Assembly (NCBI RefSeq): GCF_000143415.4
Contig: NW_003314321.1
Location: 876,736-940,735, forward strand
DNA length: 64,000 nucleotides
Reading direction: 5' to 3'
From: Selaginella moellendorffii
Taxonomy: Eukaryota > Streptophyta > Lycopodiopsida > Selaginellales > Selaginellaceae
Shown here one piece after another: positions 31,389-42,205 of this stretch (position 1 is its first letter; each line of letters begins with the position of its first letter). The translations under genes were made by a program, and so were the position numbers. The notes beneath the pieces were generated by a model. It worked only from the letters and a program-made list of their open reading frames with translations, did no database searches and was not told the origin of the DNA.

Positions 31389-31758
31389 ATGGACGTGATT
31401 GATCTCGAGATTGGAAACAAGATCTACATTTCCAATCTCGACGAGTACGCCACCAACGAGGACCTACAGGTTTCTCCAAATTTTTAACTTTCTCTCTTCT
31501 CTAACAAGGACACACTCTTGTTCAGGAACTCTTTTCTGAAATAGGAGAACTCAAGAGTTGGAGGGTGCACCGCGACAAACTGGGAAATTCAAGAGTAAGT
31601 CCAAATCAAAACTGCACATATATTACTATCCAAACCGATCCATCTCTCAGGGAACAGCGGAGGTCGTCTTCGCACGCCGAAGTGATGCTGAGAGAGCCAA
31701 GAAGCTCTACAACAATGTCATGCTTGGTATCAAGAGACTCAGGATTGAGATTGCGTAG
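31389..31758 (+). CDS. RRM-only ALY/REF-like protein
   Basis: Exons 31389-31469, 31526-31594 and 31651-31758 give 85 aa with intact GT-AG introns. The protein is almost exactly one RRM: GNKIYISNLDEYATNEDLQ (RNP2 region), ELFSEIGELKSW, then GTAEVVFARRSDAERAKK (an RNP1-like strand) and RLRIEIA. It closely follows the RRM of plant ALY/THO4 mRNA-export adaptors but lacks their Arg/Gly-rich flanks and UBM motifs, including those that bind UAP56. It could be a trimmed paralogue acting as a small RNA-binding protein, or a fragment whose flanking exons were lost. The open frame and splice sites look undamaged. Confidence 0.6.
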
Positions 31759-31939
31759 AAGCGTAGGAACCTGCTCTGTGCATCTTCTCCAAAACTCGGA
31801 AAATTTGTGAATCGACCTCAAGCTTGCTGCTTCAATTTTTTTTTCCTTAAGAAAAAAGGGGTATATAAATATTCTACAATATTTTTTATATTCTAGAATG
31901 AAACATAATATATTATTAACCTTTAATCCCCTTGATCTC

Positions 31940-34275
31940 ATCCGCGCGACGTCGATTTCGACTACATCAATGTGCTCCAGGACGACACCTTGTCAGGCGA
32001 GAATGCGTACGAAGCTCTCGGCCGCTGCTCGTCAACGGGGTAAGAGTTTCTTCCTTGCTCCTAGGATCTAGAACGATTGCGCAGCTAGAAATTTTATTAG
32101 GAAGAATGAATTGGAGAAGTTCTGAGTAGTACAAGGATGGAATTTTTCATAGAGTTTTTTGGTGCTTGTGTTCCAGTTTTGCAAGAAGCTTGCTGAGAAA
32201 TTCTACCGAGGAAGTATTGACGAGAACAAATTATCGGTGCGAAGTCTGGCTGCTCTGGTGCGCATTTCAGAGGTCTCCGTAGCTCCGAGGCTGCAAGCAC
32301 AGCAGGAAGATCTTCTCCCGCAAATCTCCGAGTGCGACCAGGTAAAGCTCGAAAAAGAAGAACGGCAGAAAAGGGTTTGTGTCTTGTTTCTTGTTTGTTC
32401 TTCTTTCTTTTCTAGCACCTTTCATTTCTCTTGTGATACACAGGCAGACTACGAAGCGGATGTTGCTGCCTGGGATGGCTAGTCTTTACGTGACTCACAA
32501 CACGGACGGAGATGCCACCCTACCGAAAGATAGATAGAGAACTTTAGCATCTCTATGGGCGGAAGGGCCTATCAACAGTGCATCTGTCACGCTTGCTTAT
32601 GGTCGAAGATATGGTGAGCATTTTCGTTTTGTGTTCCATAACTCGAATTGATCGAGTGGTGTGGCTTAAGGTCTTGTTGGGAGAAACGGCCAGCAAGAGG
32701 TGGTTAATGCAAAGAACCAGTGCGGCTTACATATTAGCTATAAGTAGCAATGTTTTCTCCAAATTGTCGGTCCTGAAAAGCTGTTGCAGGGTCTGAGCTC
32801 TACGTCCGACATGCAAGTTTGAGAAACTAAGACTTTCTTTGGAAGCTGGCGTATGCGGATACCATTGTTTATACAGCCCGACCTGCTGCTGCTCGACGAA
32901 CCAACGCTGCGTTAACATACTTGTCTTGCTTTGTGTTAAAATCAAATACCTGCAGAATCATTTGGACCTCAGTATTGTGGCTAGAGACGTATCTTTTGAA
33001 GTGGCCGAGGACACTCATCGTTGTGTCGGGCACGAGCTGTTACAACTGGTCAACTGAATGTCAAGACAGGCGAACCTGGATGTGCGCTCGAGTACGCTCA
33101 TTCGATTCGTGTGGCTTCTATTGATTTGCTAGACGTTCTGCGCGCGTCCGCTCGAATGTGTCGTAATCTACTTTGTAAGTGACTAACTTTTGCCCTTGCA
33201 AATGTAGTATATCTCCACCTGTGCTACCAGCTCGATAGATTTCGAAACACATTCAAACATCCTGCATTGAGAAAATTTCTAGCATGTATTTGCAGGCATT
33301 CGTGGAAAAGTTTAGATACAATGCAAAACGTGTGTCGCTGGTTCAGTCGAGAATCAAAGTAAGCGCATGCCTTCGTCACGATTTTTATCTTATAATTGTG
33401 TGGATTTCTAGGCTTTGGATCGGACCGGATACGTGGATGCCGTTGTGAATGATAGGGAGTATGTTTTGTGCTCGGTCTTTTCTCCAAGTTTGAGTTCCCA
33501 ACTCCCGGCGATAGACCATCTGGCTCCACCATTAGCTTCAGGTGACTAATCTATGACTTGCGTCGTAATTGACTTTAAAAATGCTCTACAGTGGCGCGTC
33601 ATTTGGATATCCAGGAGGCCCAGTCCTCTCTAGAAACGTGAACATTGGCCTCGACTTGGACAGTCGCCTAGCTGGTAATGTTATAACGGCTCTAAAGTTT
33701 GATATTCAGTTGTTGGTGCTAATGGTATTGGCAAGTCAACACTGCTGAAGCTGATCTCTGGTGAATTGGAGCTTATGTCTGGAACTGTTTTTCGGTCTCC
33801 ACAGGTACGCCTGGTTTGATTCTTAGGTTCCAGGTGCGCATGGCTGTTTTTATTCAGCACTATGTAGACGGCCTTGACGTTTCATCAACGCTACATGTCA
33901 CGTTGTTTCCCTGTAAGTACTCGTCTTGCGTGTTATCAGTCTATGACCGTTCATTGGTAATTGGTACAGGGTGCTCCAGAGCAACTCACTTGGTCTCTTG
34001 GGAAACATGGCGCTTCAAGCCATGTATACTCTATCAGGTAACACATGAACTACTTGTTTCCTTGACTAAAAGTTTTTAGTTGTGTGGCATTTGCAAAGAT
34101 CACATTCAACAAACCACACATTCTTTTACTGGATGTTCAAATCACCTTGTAAGAATCTTCTATTGTCTTTCTTGATATTGCCATGCTTATAGGACCTTGA
34201 TGCCATGGAAGCACTTATGCAAGGCCTAGCACTCTTTCAGGGAGGAAGCATTTAGCACTCTTTCAGGGAGGTGTT
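31940..34275 (+). pseudogene. ABCF3 (GCN20-type) ABC ATPase pseudogene
   Basis: Ordered remnants of a soluble ABCF protein: AYEALGR, KLSVRSLA, LYVTHNTDGDATLPKD followed by a stop, then GLVGRNG where the first Walker A TGKT is replaced. NHLDL and VLWLETYLLKWPRTLIVVS lie in different frames near 32960-33040. Further on come KFRYNAK, SLVQSRIKALDRTGYVDAVVND, YPGGP, an intact second Walker A (VGANGIGKSTLLKLISGE), FRSPQ, QHYVDGLDVSSTL and KITFNKPHILLLD. The end (ALFQGGS) runs into a 19-bp direct repeat. Several splice sites survive, but in-frame stops and shifts argue that no full protein is made. Functional relatives act in translation and Gcn2 signalling. Confidence 0.8.
34227..34271 (+). repeat. 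19-bp direct repeat
   Basis: TAGCACTCTTTCAGGGAGG occurs at 34227-34245 and 34253-34271. It marks the end of the ABCF pseudogene and looks like a small slippage or repair duplication. Confidence 0.8.
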
Positions 34276-34408
34276 TTAATGGTATGAGTTACGAAGTATT
34301 GTTTTCCTGATGAATTCTTCCAGTTCGTCAACAAAGGTGGCCTCAAGCAGAGGTCCCTCACGAAGAAAAGTAGCTCTGCAAAAAATTGGAGAAGAGATGG
34401 ATAGATGA

Positions 34409-35246
34409 TCATTCCTGTTGCATTCTTTGCTGCTTGTATTGCTCTCGAGTGAGGAGTGATTTCTCGGCCTTTTTCCATGCTTCTGGCTTTGGCATTAGAA
34501 TCGCAATGTAGCCTTGCGAGGCTGGCTGCCAAAAGAAAAAGGAGATAATGAGCTCTAAGAATGGCACAAAAGAAGACGAACTTTACGAGATAGTAGCGAA
34601 GGATCGCTTGTCAAGCGCTCGTTCACCTCTAGAAGTTGCCCTCTTATGCAACACCTGCAAAGAAGAAAAACATAAAATCGAGATCTACAGCACAAGAAAA
34701 CGTCCACAAACCTCACTAGAAACTCGGCATCCTCCGAGGAAACCTTGCACAGGGATGAATTCTCTTCTAGAACTTGCGCATCCTGTAAGATTTGTCGTGA
34801 AGAATCACTTGCTATCGATCTAGAGCATTGAGAGCTTGCTGCTGCTAACCTTTTTTCTCCTTCCACTGGCTTTCATGTCAGCACGGCTCTTCTTTCCAAC
34901 ATCGTAGTCTACGATTTTGATCTTCGATGGAGAGCGCAAAGCCAAATGAGAGGGAGCCAGTCCTACAACACACAGTCTACACGCAGCTAAGAGAGAAAAC
35001 TTGAAAGATCGATGAGTTACACACCCGTTTCCATGGCGGTAGAGGTACTGATCGTGAAATTCCTTGCCTCCCACATCTGAGTGAGCAAGGGAATGAAATT
35101 ATAAACAGGAAAACGCGAGAGATTTTCTTACCAAGCGCGAAGTAGTGCGTGAAATTCGTCTCATGTGCTGGAGGAGCCCTGGGAGGGAGCTCGTGAGCCC
35201 GTGGATACAGCGCCAGCACGGCATTCTCCTCCTCTTTGTCGTCCAT
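34409..35246 (-). CDS. Abitram / FAM206 (Simiate) homologue
   Basis: About six exons on the minus strand, starting at 35246 (MDDKEEENAVLALYPRAHE) and ending at 34409-34411. Reassembled segments in order: HETNFTHYFAL spliced to DVGGKEFHDQYLYRHGNG, LCVVGLAPSHLAL (using the acceptor near 34974), IKIVDYDVGKKSRADMK, DAQVLEENSSLCKVSSEDAEFLV, CCIRGQLLEVNERL, and QGYIAILMPKPEAWKKAEK ending REQYKQQRMQQE. This follows the single-hybrid-motif Abitram family, reported in animals as an actin-binding transcription modulator. Its plant role is unknown. It lies head-to-head with a small gene whose start is only 69 bp away. A broken partial copy lies at 31045-31290. Confidence 0.85.
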
Positions 35247-35315
35247 TTCTTTCTTTCCCCTCCTCAAGAACCCTAAATTTCAGGATTTTAGGGTTCTTAT
35301 TATTGGAGCGGAGCA
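35247..35315. promoter_or_regulatory. Compact bidirectional promoter
   Basis: Only 69 bp separate the start codons of the divergent Abitram-like gene (minus) and the 145-aa gene (plus). It contains AAACCCTAA/TTAGGGTT-type telo-box sequence near 35270-35295, a motif common upstream of plant translation and growth genes. Shared control is inferred. Confidence 0.5.
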
Positions 35316-36018
35316 ATGCCGCGGCAGTATTTGGCACCGCCATTCTTTACCAAAGGATCCTTCTACAGCGTCGTCATCCCGGCGGTGCTCAAGAACAAGC
35401 GATTCACTGGCCGGCGGCGCCGCGGGCAGGCCAAGGACAAGATGCCCAGTCGATACGCGGTCTTTAGCGGCGTGTCTCCGGCGGCCGAGGTAAGCGATAC
35501 TCTCGGTGTCTTTTCCAGAAGAATGCCGCTGGTACTGATTTCCTTCTCGTTTCTTAAGACTCATGGAAGCAAATCTCTGGAGAATTTGAGGAACAAGCGC
35601 ATGACTTTCAACAAAGTCGTCACCGATCACATTGATCATTTTTCCAAAGGTATCGTTTTGTCTTTCTTTTCTCTTCTTTGTGATTTTACTCGTTTCTTTC
35701 TTTCATCTTGACACTTTCCAGAGGAGAAATCGCCTGGGCTGTCACGGATTATGGGATCACTTCTCAAAGACGTTCGAGCTAAAGTATGAAACTGGTCTCT
35801 GAATTTCTAGTTTTCTGTTGTAAGACGGTACGTTTTCAGGTGAATGGACCTATGGAACTGAGGCGAACGGAGGTATGTAATCTCTCCTGTTATTTTTCTT
35901 TCTTGCTTGTCATTTTCGGCTGACTGGAGGATTCACGCAGGGCGTGCACTCAGACCTCCTCAAGTTTTTGCTCAACAGGAAACGAGAAGATGCGAGGAGG
36001 AAGATTCTCAACTCTTAG
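35316..36018 (+). CDS. Small basic protein of unknown function
   Basis: Exons 35316-35489, 35559-35649, 35722-35783, 35840-35872 and 35941-36018 (438 bp, 145 aa), with all introns short and phase-consistent. I do not recognise the family. The N-terminus (MPRQYLAPPFFTKGSFYS) is hydrophobic/aromatic, followed by a very basic RRRRGQAKDK patch. The rest is helical and charged (LENLRNKRMTFNKVV, DLLKFLLNRKREDARRKIL). The composition suggests a nuclear or nucleolar, possibly RNA-associated protein, but this is a guess. The short shared promoter with the Abitram-like gene suggests constitutive expression. Confidence 0.6.
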
Positions 36019-38130
36019 GAAAGTTCTCGTGGTTAAAGGTAGTCTGGCTTTACGCTTTGTGGCTTTATTAGTGTTTTTTTCTAAGTTTCCAGTCAAACTC
36101 AGCACCATGACAGAGATATTCTAGACGTGATCAGGAAAAAGAGCTCAATGATAAAGAGAAGTTCGTGCAGCGTCCTCGCACAGCAATCCAAGGTTTCAGG
36201 AATCCAGCAACTTGGCAGAGCAGATAACCGTCCAGCCAGTCGGGATCGCTGCTGGAGATTGGGAGGCACAGGCCTGGAACTATCAGCGAAGAGCGGACAT
36301 GGCTGATTGAACCCATAGAAGGATTGAACCCAAAGAAGACTGAAGATTTTGTTAATCAGTTAGTTTCTGTGAGGTCATTACCAAACTGGTGAATGCAACA
36401 AACTGCACCAATACTGGCCACATTTGGTTCACTGCATATTCTAGTTTTCTTGGGGTGAATTTGCAGCATCATGCCTTGTTGAAGAGATCCCTGACCTCCA
36501 TCAGCGCTTGGTGAAAACACCGGCCCAAACTAACGATGAAAACCCTCTTGGAAGATGAGTAATTGACATGAAAGAAAGTATACAAGAATGTGTTAAACCT
36601 CATAGTATGGTAGAAATGGTGAGAGGTAATTGTTTAAAGTATTTGGCCTTCAATGAGATGGCAGTTTGTGCTCCAAGGAAAAAACAAAGGAAATGTTCTT
36701 TTAGAAGCAATCTCATACAAAGGAAGAAAGGTTTACTTGATTCCTTTTTTTGTAAGATTTCATTAAGCTTGCAGTTGCTTTGTTGTTTGAGAGAGGGAGC
36801 AAGAAACACTGACAAGTTCAAAAGGAATTTAAATCAGAGTCTAGAGTTTATGGTATTTGGCCTTTGGGCAATGGTTTAATTGGGAGAGAGGAGGGTAGTC
36901 ACTATATATGGCAATGAAGAGCACACAACTCAGCAAAATGAAGAACTTGAATGCTTAATTTCAAGGGTGGACGAAGGCACTCCACAAGGCTTAGAGAATG
37001 GAACCAAGTGCTACAGAAGATGGTAAAACTGCCTTATGAAATATTATGGAATAAGGCACTTACATCATCAAGAAGTCTGGGAGGTCTTGTGTTGTTCTGC
37101 TTAACCTTTTTGAGGGGAGTAGCATACAAATCACAAGCCACCTCTGCACTGCCACATTTTCAACAATCTGCAAATAATGTACTTAAGAGGCATAGCAACA
37201 GATGGCAAGAAACTAAAAAGTATGATTTAGATGTAAAGGAATCATGAAGCATTTTAGCGGAATTCCCGAGTGATTGCAGGCTTGAGAGGTTGCTTGTGTT
37301 TTAAGATGGAATTGTGGGCACTTCAGTGGCTCGATGGTTATTTCAACGACAGGAGAACAAGAGCTACTTTCAGAGCTTAGCAGATAATTGAGCTTGGATG
37401 CGAGGTTCCGCTCAAATTCTTGCTCGCTGCTGGCCGAGAAAGAAGATGGTGATGAGTCACATCCAGCGATGGTAATACGAGGAAGATAGGCTGAGGGCCA
37501 AGCTTAGCTTAAGTGTACTTTTTATATAGTGATTCAAATTCTTTGCTCAGGGATGAAAATTAACATGACACTGCATGTGTGTGTGTTTGTCTGATTGAAC
37601 AATAAGAGAACAAAACTTAAACAGTACCTTAGACAAATAGAAAGAGTAATGCAATGTTTTGATTTCCTGTGTGTGCAAGAGCATAGACTCTCAAATGGTT
37701 TATAAGTTCACAAAGGGAAAATAATAATATAATACTGTGAATGTCTGACAGTGCTGCATTTCAAGAACATGTCCACCAAACTTGTTGCCATTAGCTCATA
37801 GCTTTTCTCATGTAGGTTAAACGAAGATTGTCGTACGCTTGGTGCTTTCAAAGCTCATTAAAGTCGCTCAGTGGCAGATCGCCAGTCTTGTCATTTGTTC
37901 TTCAATCGTCCACTGTATATGTATAAGATGTTCACTCTATTATTATTTCAATCTTTTTGTCAATGGCCTTTGTCCTAGCTAGAATAGGCGGCGAGATCTT
38001 CACTACATACGTCTCAAACCACTAGCACGATTACACATTGTTTTGTCCAGTTACTCTTAGCAGAGAATCACACTTTTCACAAATTTATCAATACAAGAAA
38101 AAGGAAAAAAGAAGAACACTCACTCAATCC
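36019..38130. other. Gene-poor region
   Basis: About 2.1 kb between the 145-aa gene and the APC transporter. Open frames (for example 36568-36879 and 36951-37247) show no domain. A short TG repeat occurs near 37575. The last 200 bp probably hold the transporter promoter and leader. I see no RNA gene or element termini. Confidence 0.45.
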
Positions 38131-40022
38131 ATGGATAGTAGCTTGGAACGAAGCGGGAGCGCCCGAATCGTTCCAGTTGCAGAAGAAGAAGCGATAGAGA
38201 TCGATGCCGACGAGAAGCGTCTCAACGAGCTGGGCTACAAGCAGGAATACCACCGAGTTATCAGTCCACTCCAGCAGTTTGCTTACACTTTCACTTACAC
38301 TGCGCCGCTGGGATTCGTCACGGGTTACTACGGCTACATGTACTGCTACGGTGGTCCGGTTGCCATCTTCTGGGGGATGATCGTCGCCACTCTCGCCAGC
38401 CTTTGCATCGTTCTCGCCATCGCCGAGGTCTACTCCATCTTTCCGGCGCTGGGGAGTGTTTACTACTGGGTGGCGCAGCTCATGCCTGATAAGAAAGCGC
38501 ACTGGCTGTCGTGGGGAGTCGGCTGGATCTACACTCTCGGAGCTGTGTGTGGAACCGCGCTAAACGAGTACCTTCTCGGGAAGTATGTCCAGTCGATGGT
38601 GCTTCTCAGTACTGGAGGAGCGCGGAAAGGAGGATTCACCCTGTCGAATTACCAGGCAAGTTGTCAAAAACCAAGAGTTATGGAAGATGAGAAAGTACCT
38701 CTGAATTTTTCTTAAGGTGGTGCTTGTCACGGCTGGATTTTTCGTGATCCATCTCGGAGTGTCGGTGGTAAGCTCGAAGTGGCTGGGATACTTGAGCTGC
38801 GTTGGAGCCTGGTTTCAGCTAGTCTCCACTCTCGTTGTCGCGGTGACGCTCATCAGCATAACTCCCAAGTTCCAGAGCTTCCAGTTCGTCTTTACGAAGT
38901 TTGTCAACGCTCCAGGCCAGGGGATCCACAGCAAGTCCATGGTGGTAGCGCTCGGCCTTCCTTACTTGCAGGTAGGATGATCCAGTTCTCTTCTTGAATC
39001 CGGCTAGAGTTCTTTCTTCTTTCTTCGCAGGCGATCCTCACGGGATTTGATGTGGGATCGCACATCGTCGAGGAAGTAAAAACTGCGGCAATCGCTGGGC
39101 CAAGAGCGATGGTGAGGAGCGTCTACGCCACAGCGGGAGTCGACCTGATGCTACTCTTGGTCATGACTTTCTGCATCGTAAATCCGGACGACCTTCTCTC
39201 GGAGAACACAGCAACCGGTAAAGTTATCGCAGCAACTTAAGTTTTCTCCTCCCAACTTTTCTTGAGCATGATCGCTTCTCTCCCGTGGTCTTCCAAGCTT
39301 TCCACAGGAGGAGGCAATGCATCCGGCGGCATCCAGCTCTTCTACGACTGCTTCCAAGCTCGATACAGCCACGGTACTCTGGGAGCAGTAATCTTCACAG
39401 GCCTAGCAGCGGGGTCACTGTTCTTCGCCAACATCATCAACGTCACGCTCACAGCAAGATGCGTAAGCTTTCTCCTCCACCACCATCGTCTTTTCCCTGT
39501 CCTGGACGTCCATCCTCTAGCAATCCAAGTGATCCATCTCTCCATCTATAGGTGTACGCCATGGCCAGAGACCTGGGACTTCCATTCCACGCCACTCTAA
39601 CCAAACTGACCGCTCGCGAGAAAATCCCTGTCAATGCCACCATCGCCACCGTGATCGCTGCCTTCGCCGCCACGCTCCCATCCCTGGGAAGCGAGGTAGC
39701 ATTCACGGCAATCGCCGCCATGTCCACAGTCACAGCCTTCATCCCCTACACGATCGTGTTGATTTGCAAGCACCTGGTGAGGAAGAGGGATCTTCCTCCG
39801 GGCCCCTTCTCGCTGCGCGGCTGGGGAGCATACCTGGGAGGCGTGGGAGCGATGTGGGGAATGGCGATCACGCTGCTCTTCTGCCTGCCGCCTACGCTGC
39901 CCATCCGGCTCGCGACCTTCAATTACACGGCGCTATCACTGGCGGGGACGCTCGTCGCGGGGATCGCCTACTGGATCGCGCACGGGAGGCACACGTACGC
40001 CGGCCCTCGCAGGACCATTTGA
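38131..40022 (+). CDS. APC-superfamily amino-acid/GABA permease
   Basis: Exons 38131-38655, 38717-38971, 39031-39217, 39308-39462 and 39552-40022 give 530 aa. The first intron uses a GC donor (CAG|GCAAGT) with AG acceptor. After a 40-residue cytosolic N-terminus come ELGYKQEYHRVISPLQQFAYTF... about 12 membrane segments. Landmarks are GGPVAIFWGMIV, EVYSIFPALGSVYYW, GFDVGSHIVEEVKTA (the conserved E-E region in TM6), IVNATIATVIAAF-like helices, the YAMARDLGLPF loop, and PPGPFSLRGWG. The order matches eukaryotic GABA/choline permeases (UGA4/BAT1-like). The substrate is inferred as an amino acid or GABA; localisation is unclear. Confidence 0.88.
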
Positions 40023-40175
40023 GAAGAACATTCCCAAAAGAGAATATGCTATTAGGTCAATATATTCATTTTGTCAGCATGACCACGTGATTCTTTGACG
40101 AATTTTCAAACTTTATTGACCCACGTCCGTGCACGGCCAAAACTCCACCAATAATGCTTCAATTCAGCCAAGCTT

Positions 40176-42164
40176 TTGGATATGGCGCCCATGCTTTTGC
40201 TGTTTTTCCTCTGCGCATTAGTTCATTGCCTCCGGGCTGTAACAGAGGTTGAAGTTCTTCTCGATTTCAAGAAGAACATCATCAATGGAGCATCCCTTTT
40301 GCCCGATTGGAATGCCGAGAATTCGACCCTGTTCTGCAGCTGGAGAGGCGTATTATGTGACGAATCCGGTGCCTATGTCACGGCTCTAAAACTTCCTGGC
40401 ATGAACTTGACGGGCAGGATCACCAATCAGATCGGCCATCTTTCGTTCCTACTAGGCCTAGATCTCCATGAGAACAACTTCTTTGGTGAAATTCCTTCGA
40501 GCCTTGGGAACTGCTCGAAGCTCTTCTATGTGTCTCTTTATGCGAACCATCTGTCGGGTGCAATCCCCGCAAGCCTGGCGTTTTGCGACTCTGGCCCAAT
40601 CCGGCACCTGCTGCTGAGCGACAATTCTCTCGAGGGAAGTATCCCAAGTTCCTTCTGCAACACGTCTAGTATGGTCATCAGATTGAGCCTTCGCTCCAAC
40701 AAGATGAATGGCAGCTTGTCATGCAAGCCACAAATTATTCGTCACCTTGATCTTTCCCACAACAGATTCACTGGATCTATACCTAATAACTGGACCGTCC
40801 ACTATCTAGATCTATCATACAACTCTCTCTCAGGGACAATCCCGGCAAGATACTCTGATGCAGTGATTCTCGACCTCTCCAACAACATGCTCTCGGGAGA
40901 GATTCCAGCTCCAAACAACAACTGCTTCTGGCTGCAGATATTGGATCTCTCTTACAATCGTCTAACCGGTACGTTCCCAGAATCTCTTGGGACTTGTATG
41001 CACCTTCATATTCTCAATGTCAAGCGAAACCTCATGGCTGGAGAGATATCCTTGAACTTCAGCAGGCTCGGAAATCTTAACTCCCTTCAACTCTCTGGAA
41101 ACCAATTCAGCGGTCTTATCCCGAGAAGTCTCTATTCTTTCCCGGGCAGGCTCGACTCAATGGAAAGGTCACCTATTGACACAAAGTATGTCTACTGCAA
41201 CTCTGGTCTCTTGCTCCTGGATCTGAGTTATAATAACTTCTCTGGCACATTTCCAGAGATATTTTGCACCTGGGACTGCTTGAAAGTTCTCCTCCTCTCT
41301 TCCAACCAGCTGTCCGGAACGATACCAAAGTGTATAGGCAACATCAGCAATGCCAGGGTGATCGATCTGTCCAGCAACAAGTTCTCAGGGGAGCTCCCCA
41401 CCACATCGTTGATCAACCTGACGGCGTTCAGGTCAGTATCGAATTGGAGCATTGGATGGTACAGCTTTCTCAACCTTGGGCACAACTCTGGCACTGAAGC
41501 GGACGACTTCACCGCATATGATAAGCCTTTCGACTTCAATGTGAATGTCAAGGGGCGTCGATCCACGTACCAGAAGCTGAGCGATTCTTTCACCATGTTT
41601 GACGTCTCCAGCAACTTGCTTCGAGGGCACATCCCACCATTCGACCACCTCCAAGGTCTCATGCACTTGAATCTCTCCTTCAACAAGTTCGATGGGCAGA
41701 TCCCTCGGGAGCTATCCGGTCTCAAATCCCTCGAATCACTCGACTTGTCCAGCAATGCCTTGTCTGGAAGTATACCTCCAGCCCTCGGCGAGATCTCATC
41801 GTTGTCAAGCTTCAATATTTCCCATAACAACTTGAGTGGTCGAATTCCAAGTTCCGGAAACCTCAACACTCGGTTTGTGGAGGCGGCATTTGATGGTAAC
41901 CCTCTACTGTGCGGAGCACCACTGCCACCTTGTCACGTCCCAAGCTCAAATCTATCGCCCAGGAGCCCGGTTATCAATGTAAGTTCTTCATGGGACCAAA
42001 TCATCGCAGAGAACATTGCTTTCTACGCGGCAGTGGCCACTGGTTTTTCCATTTCACTGAGTTGTGTGCTCTTCACAAGGATTGGGGTGCTCCTGGAAAA
42101 CTCCATAACGTCAGTTCTGTACAAATCTCTTTCGATGCATCTTAGAAGATCGAGAGTGGTATGA
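40176..42164 (+). CDS. LRR receptor-like protein (no kinase)
   Basis: A single exon of 662 aa (a second in-frame Met at 40182 is possible). It has a signal peptide (MLLLFFLCALVHCLRA) and an LRR cap (LLDFKKNIINGASLLPDWN, CSWRGVLCD). About 20 leucine-rich repeats follow, of the plant extracellular type LxLSxNxLSGxIPxxL, with a break around residues 420-470 (an island-like region, FNVNVKGRRSTYQKL). Then come the C-cap (NPLLCGAPLPPC), a juxtamembrane stretch and one membrane helix (FYAAVATGFSISLSCVLF). The cytosolic tail is short and there is no kinase. RLPs sense peptides or microbial patterns together with SOBIR1/BAK1-type kinases. Its 3' end is duplicated, inverted, at 55060-55375. Confidence 0.9.
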   Translation: MDMAPMLLLFFLCALVHCLRAVTEVEVLLDFKKNIINGASLLPDWNAENSTLFCSWRGVLCDESGAYVTALKLPGMNLTGRITNQIGHLSFLLGLDLHENNFFGEIPSSLGNCSKLFYVSLYANHLSGAIPASLAFCDSGPIRHLLLSDNSLEGSIPSSFCNTSSMVIRLSLRSNKMNGSLSCKPQIIRHLDLSHNRFTGSIPNNWTVHYLDLSYNSLSGTIPARYSDAVILDLSNNMLSGEIPAPNNNCFWLQILDLSYNRLTGTFPESLGTCMHLHILNVKRNLMAGEISLNFSRLGNLNSLQLSGNQFSGLIPRSLYSFPGRLDSMERSPIDTKYVYCNSGLLLLDLSYNNFSGTFPEIFCTWDCLKVLLLSSNQLSGTIPKCIGNISNARVIDLSSNKFSGELPTTSLINLTAFRSVSNWSIGWYSFLNLGHNSGTEADDFTAYDKPFDFNVNVKGRRSTYQKLSDSFTMFDVSSNLLRGHIPPFDHLQGLMHLNLSFNKFDGQIPRELSGLKSLESLDLSSNALSGSIPPALGEISSLSSFNISHNNLSGRIPSSGNLNTRFVEAAFDGNPLLCGAPLPPCHVPSSNLSPRSPVINVSSSWDQIIAENIAFYAAVATGFSISLSCVLFTRIGVLLENSITSVLYKSLSMHLRRSRVV

Positions 42165-42205
42165 GTTCCAAACTAAAGATGAAATGAAAGACGATGGTGT
42201 GATGA

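Noticed and set aside
37560-37600. TG microsatellite
   Set aside because: Only a few units; ordinary low-complexity sequence.
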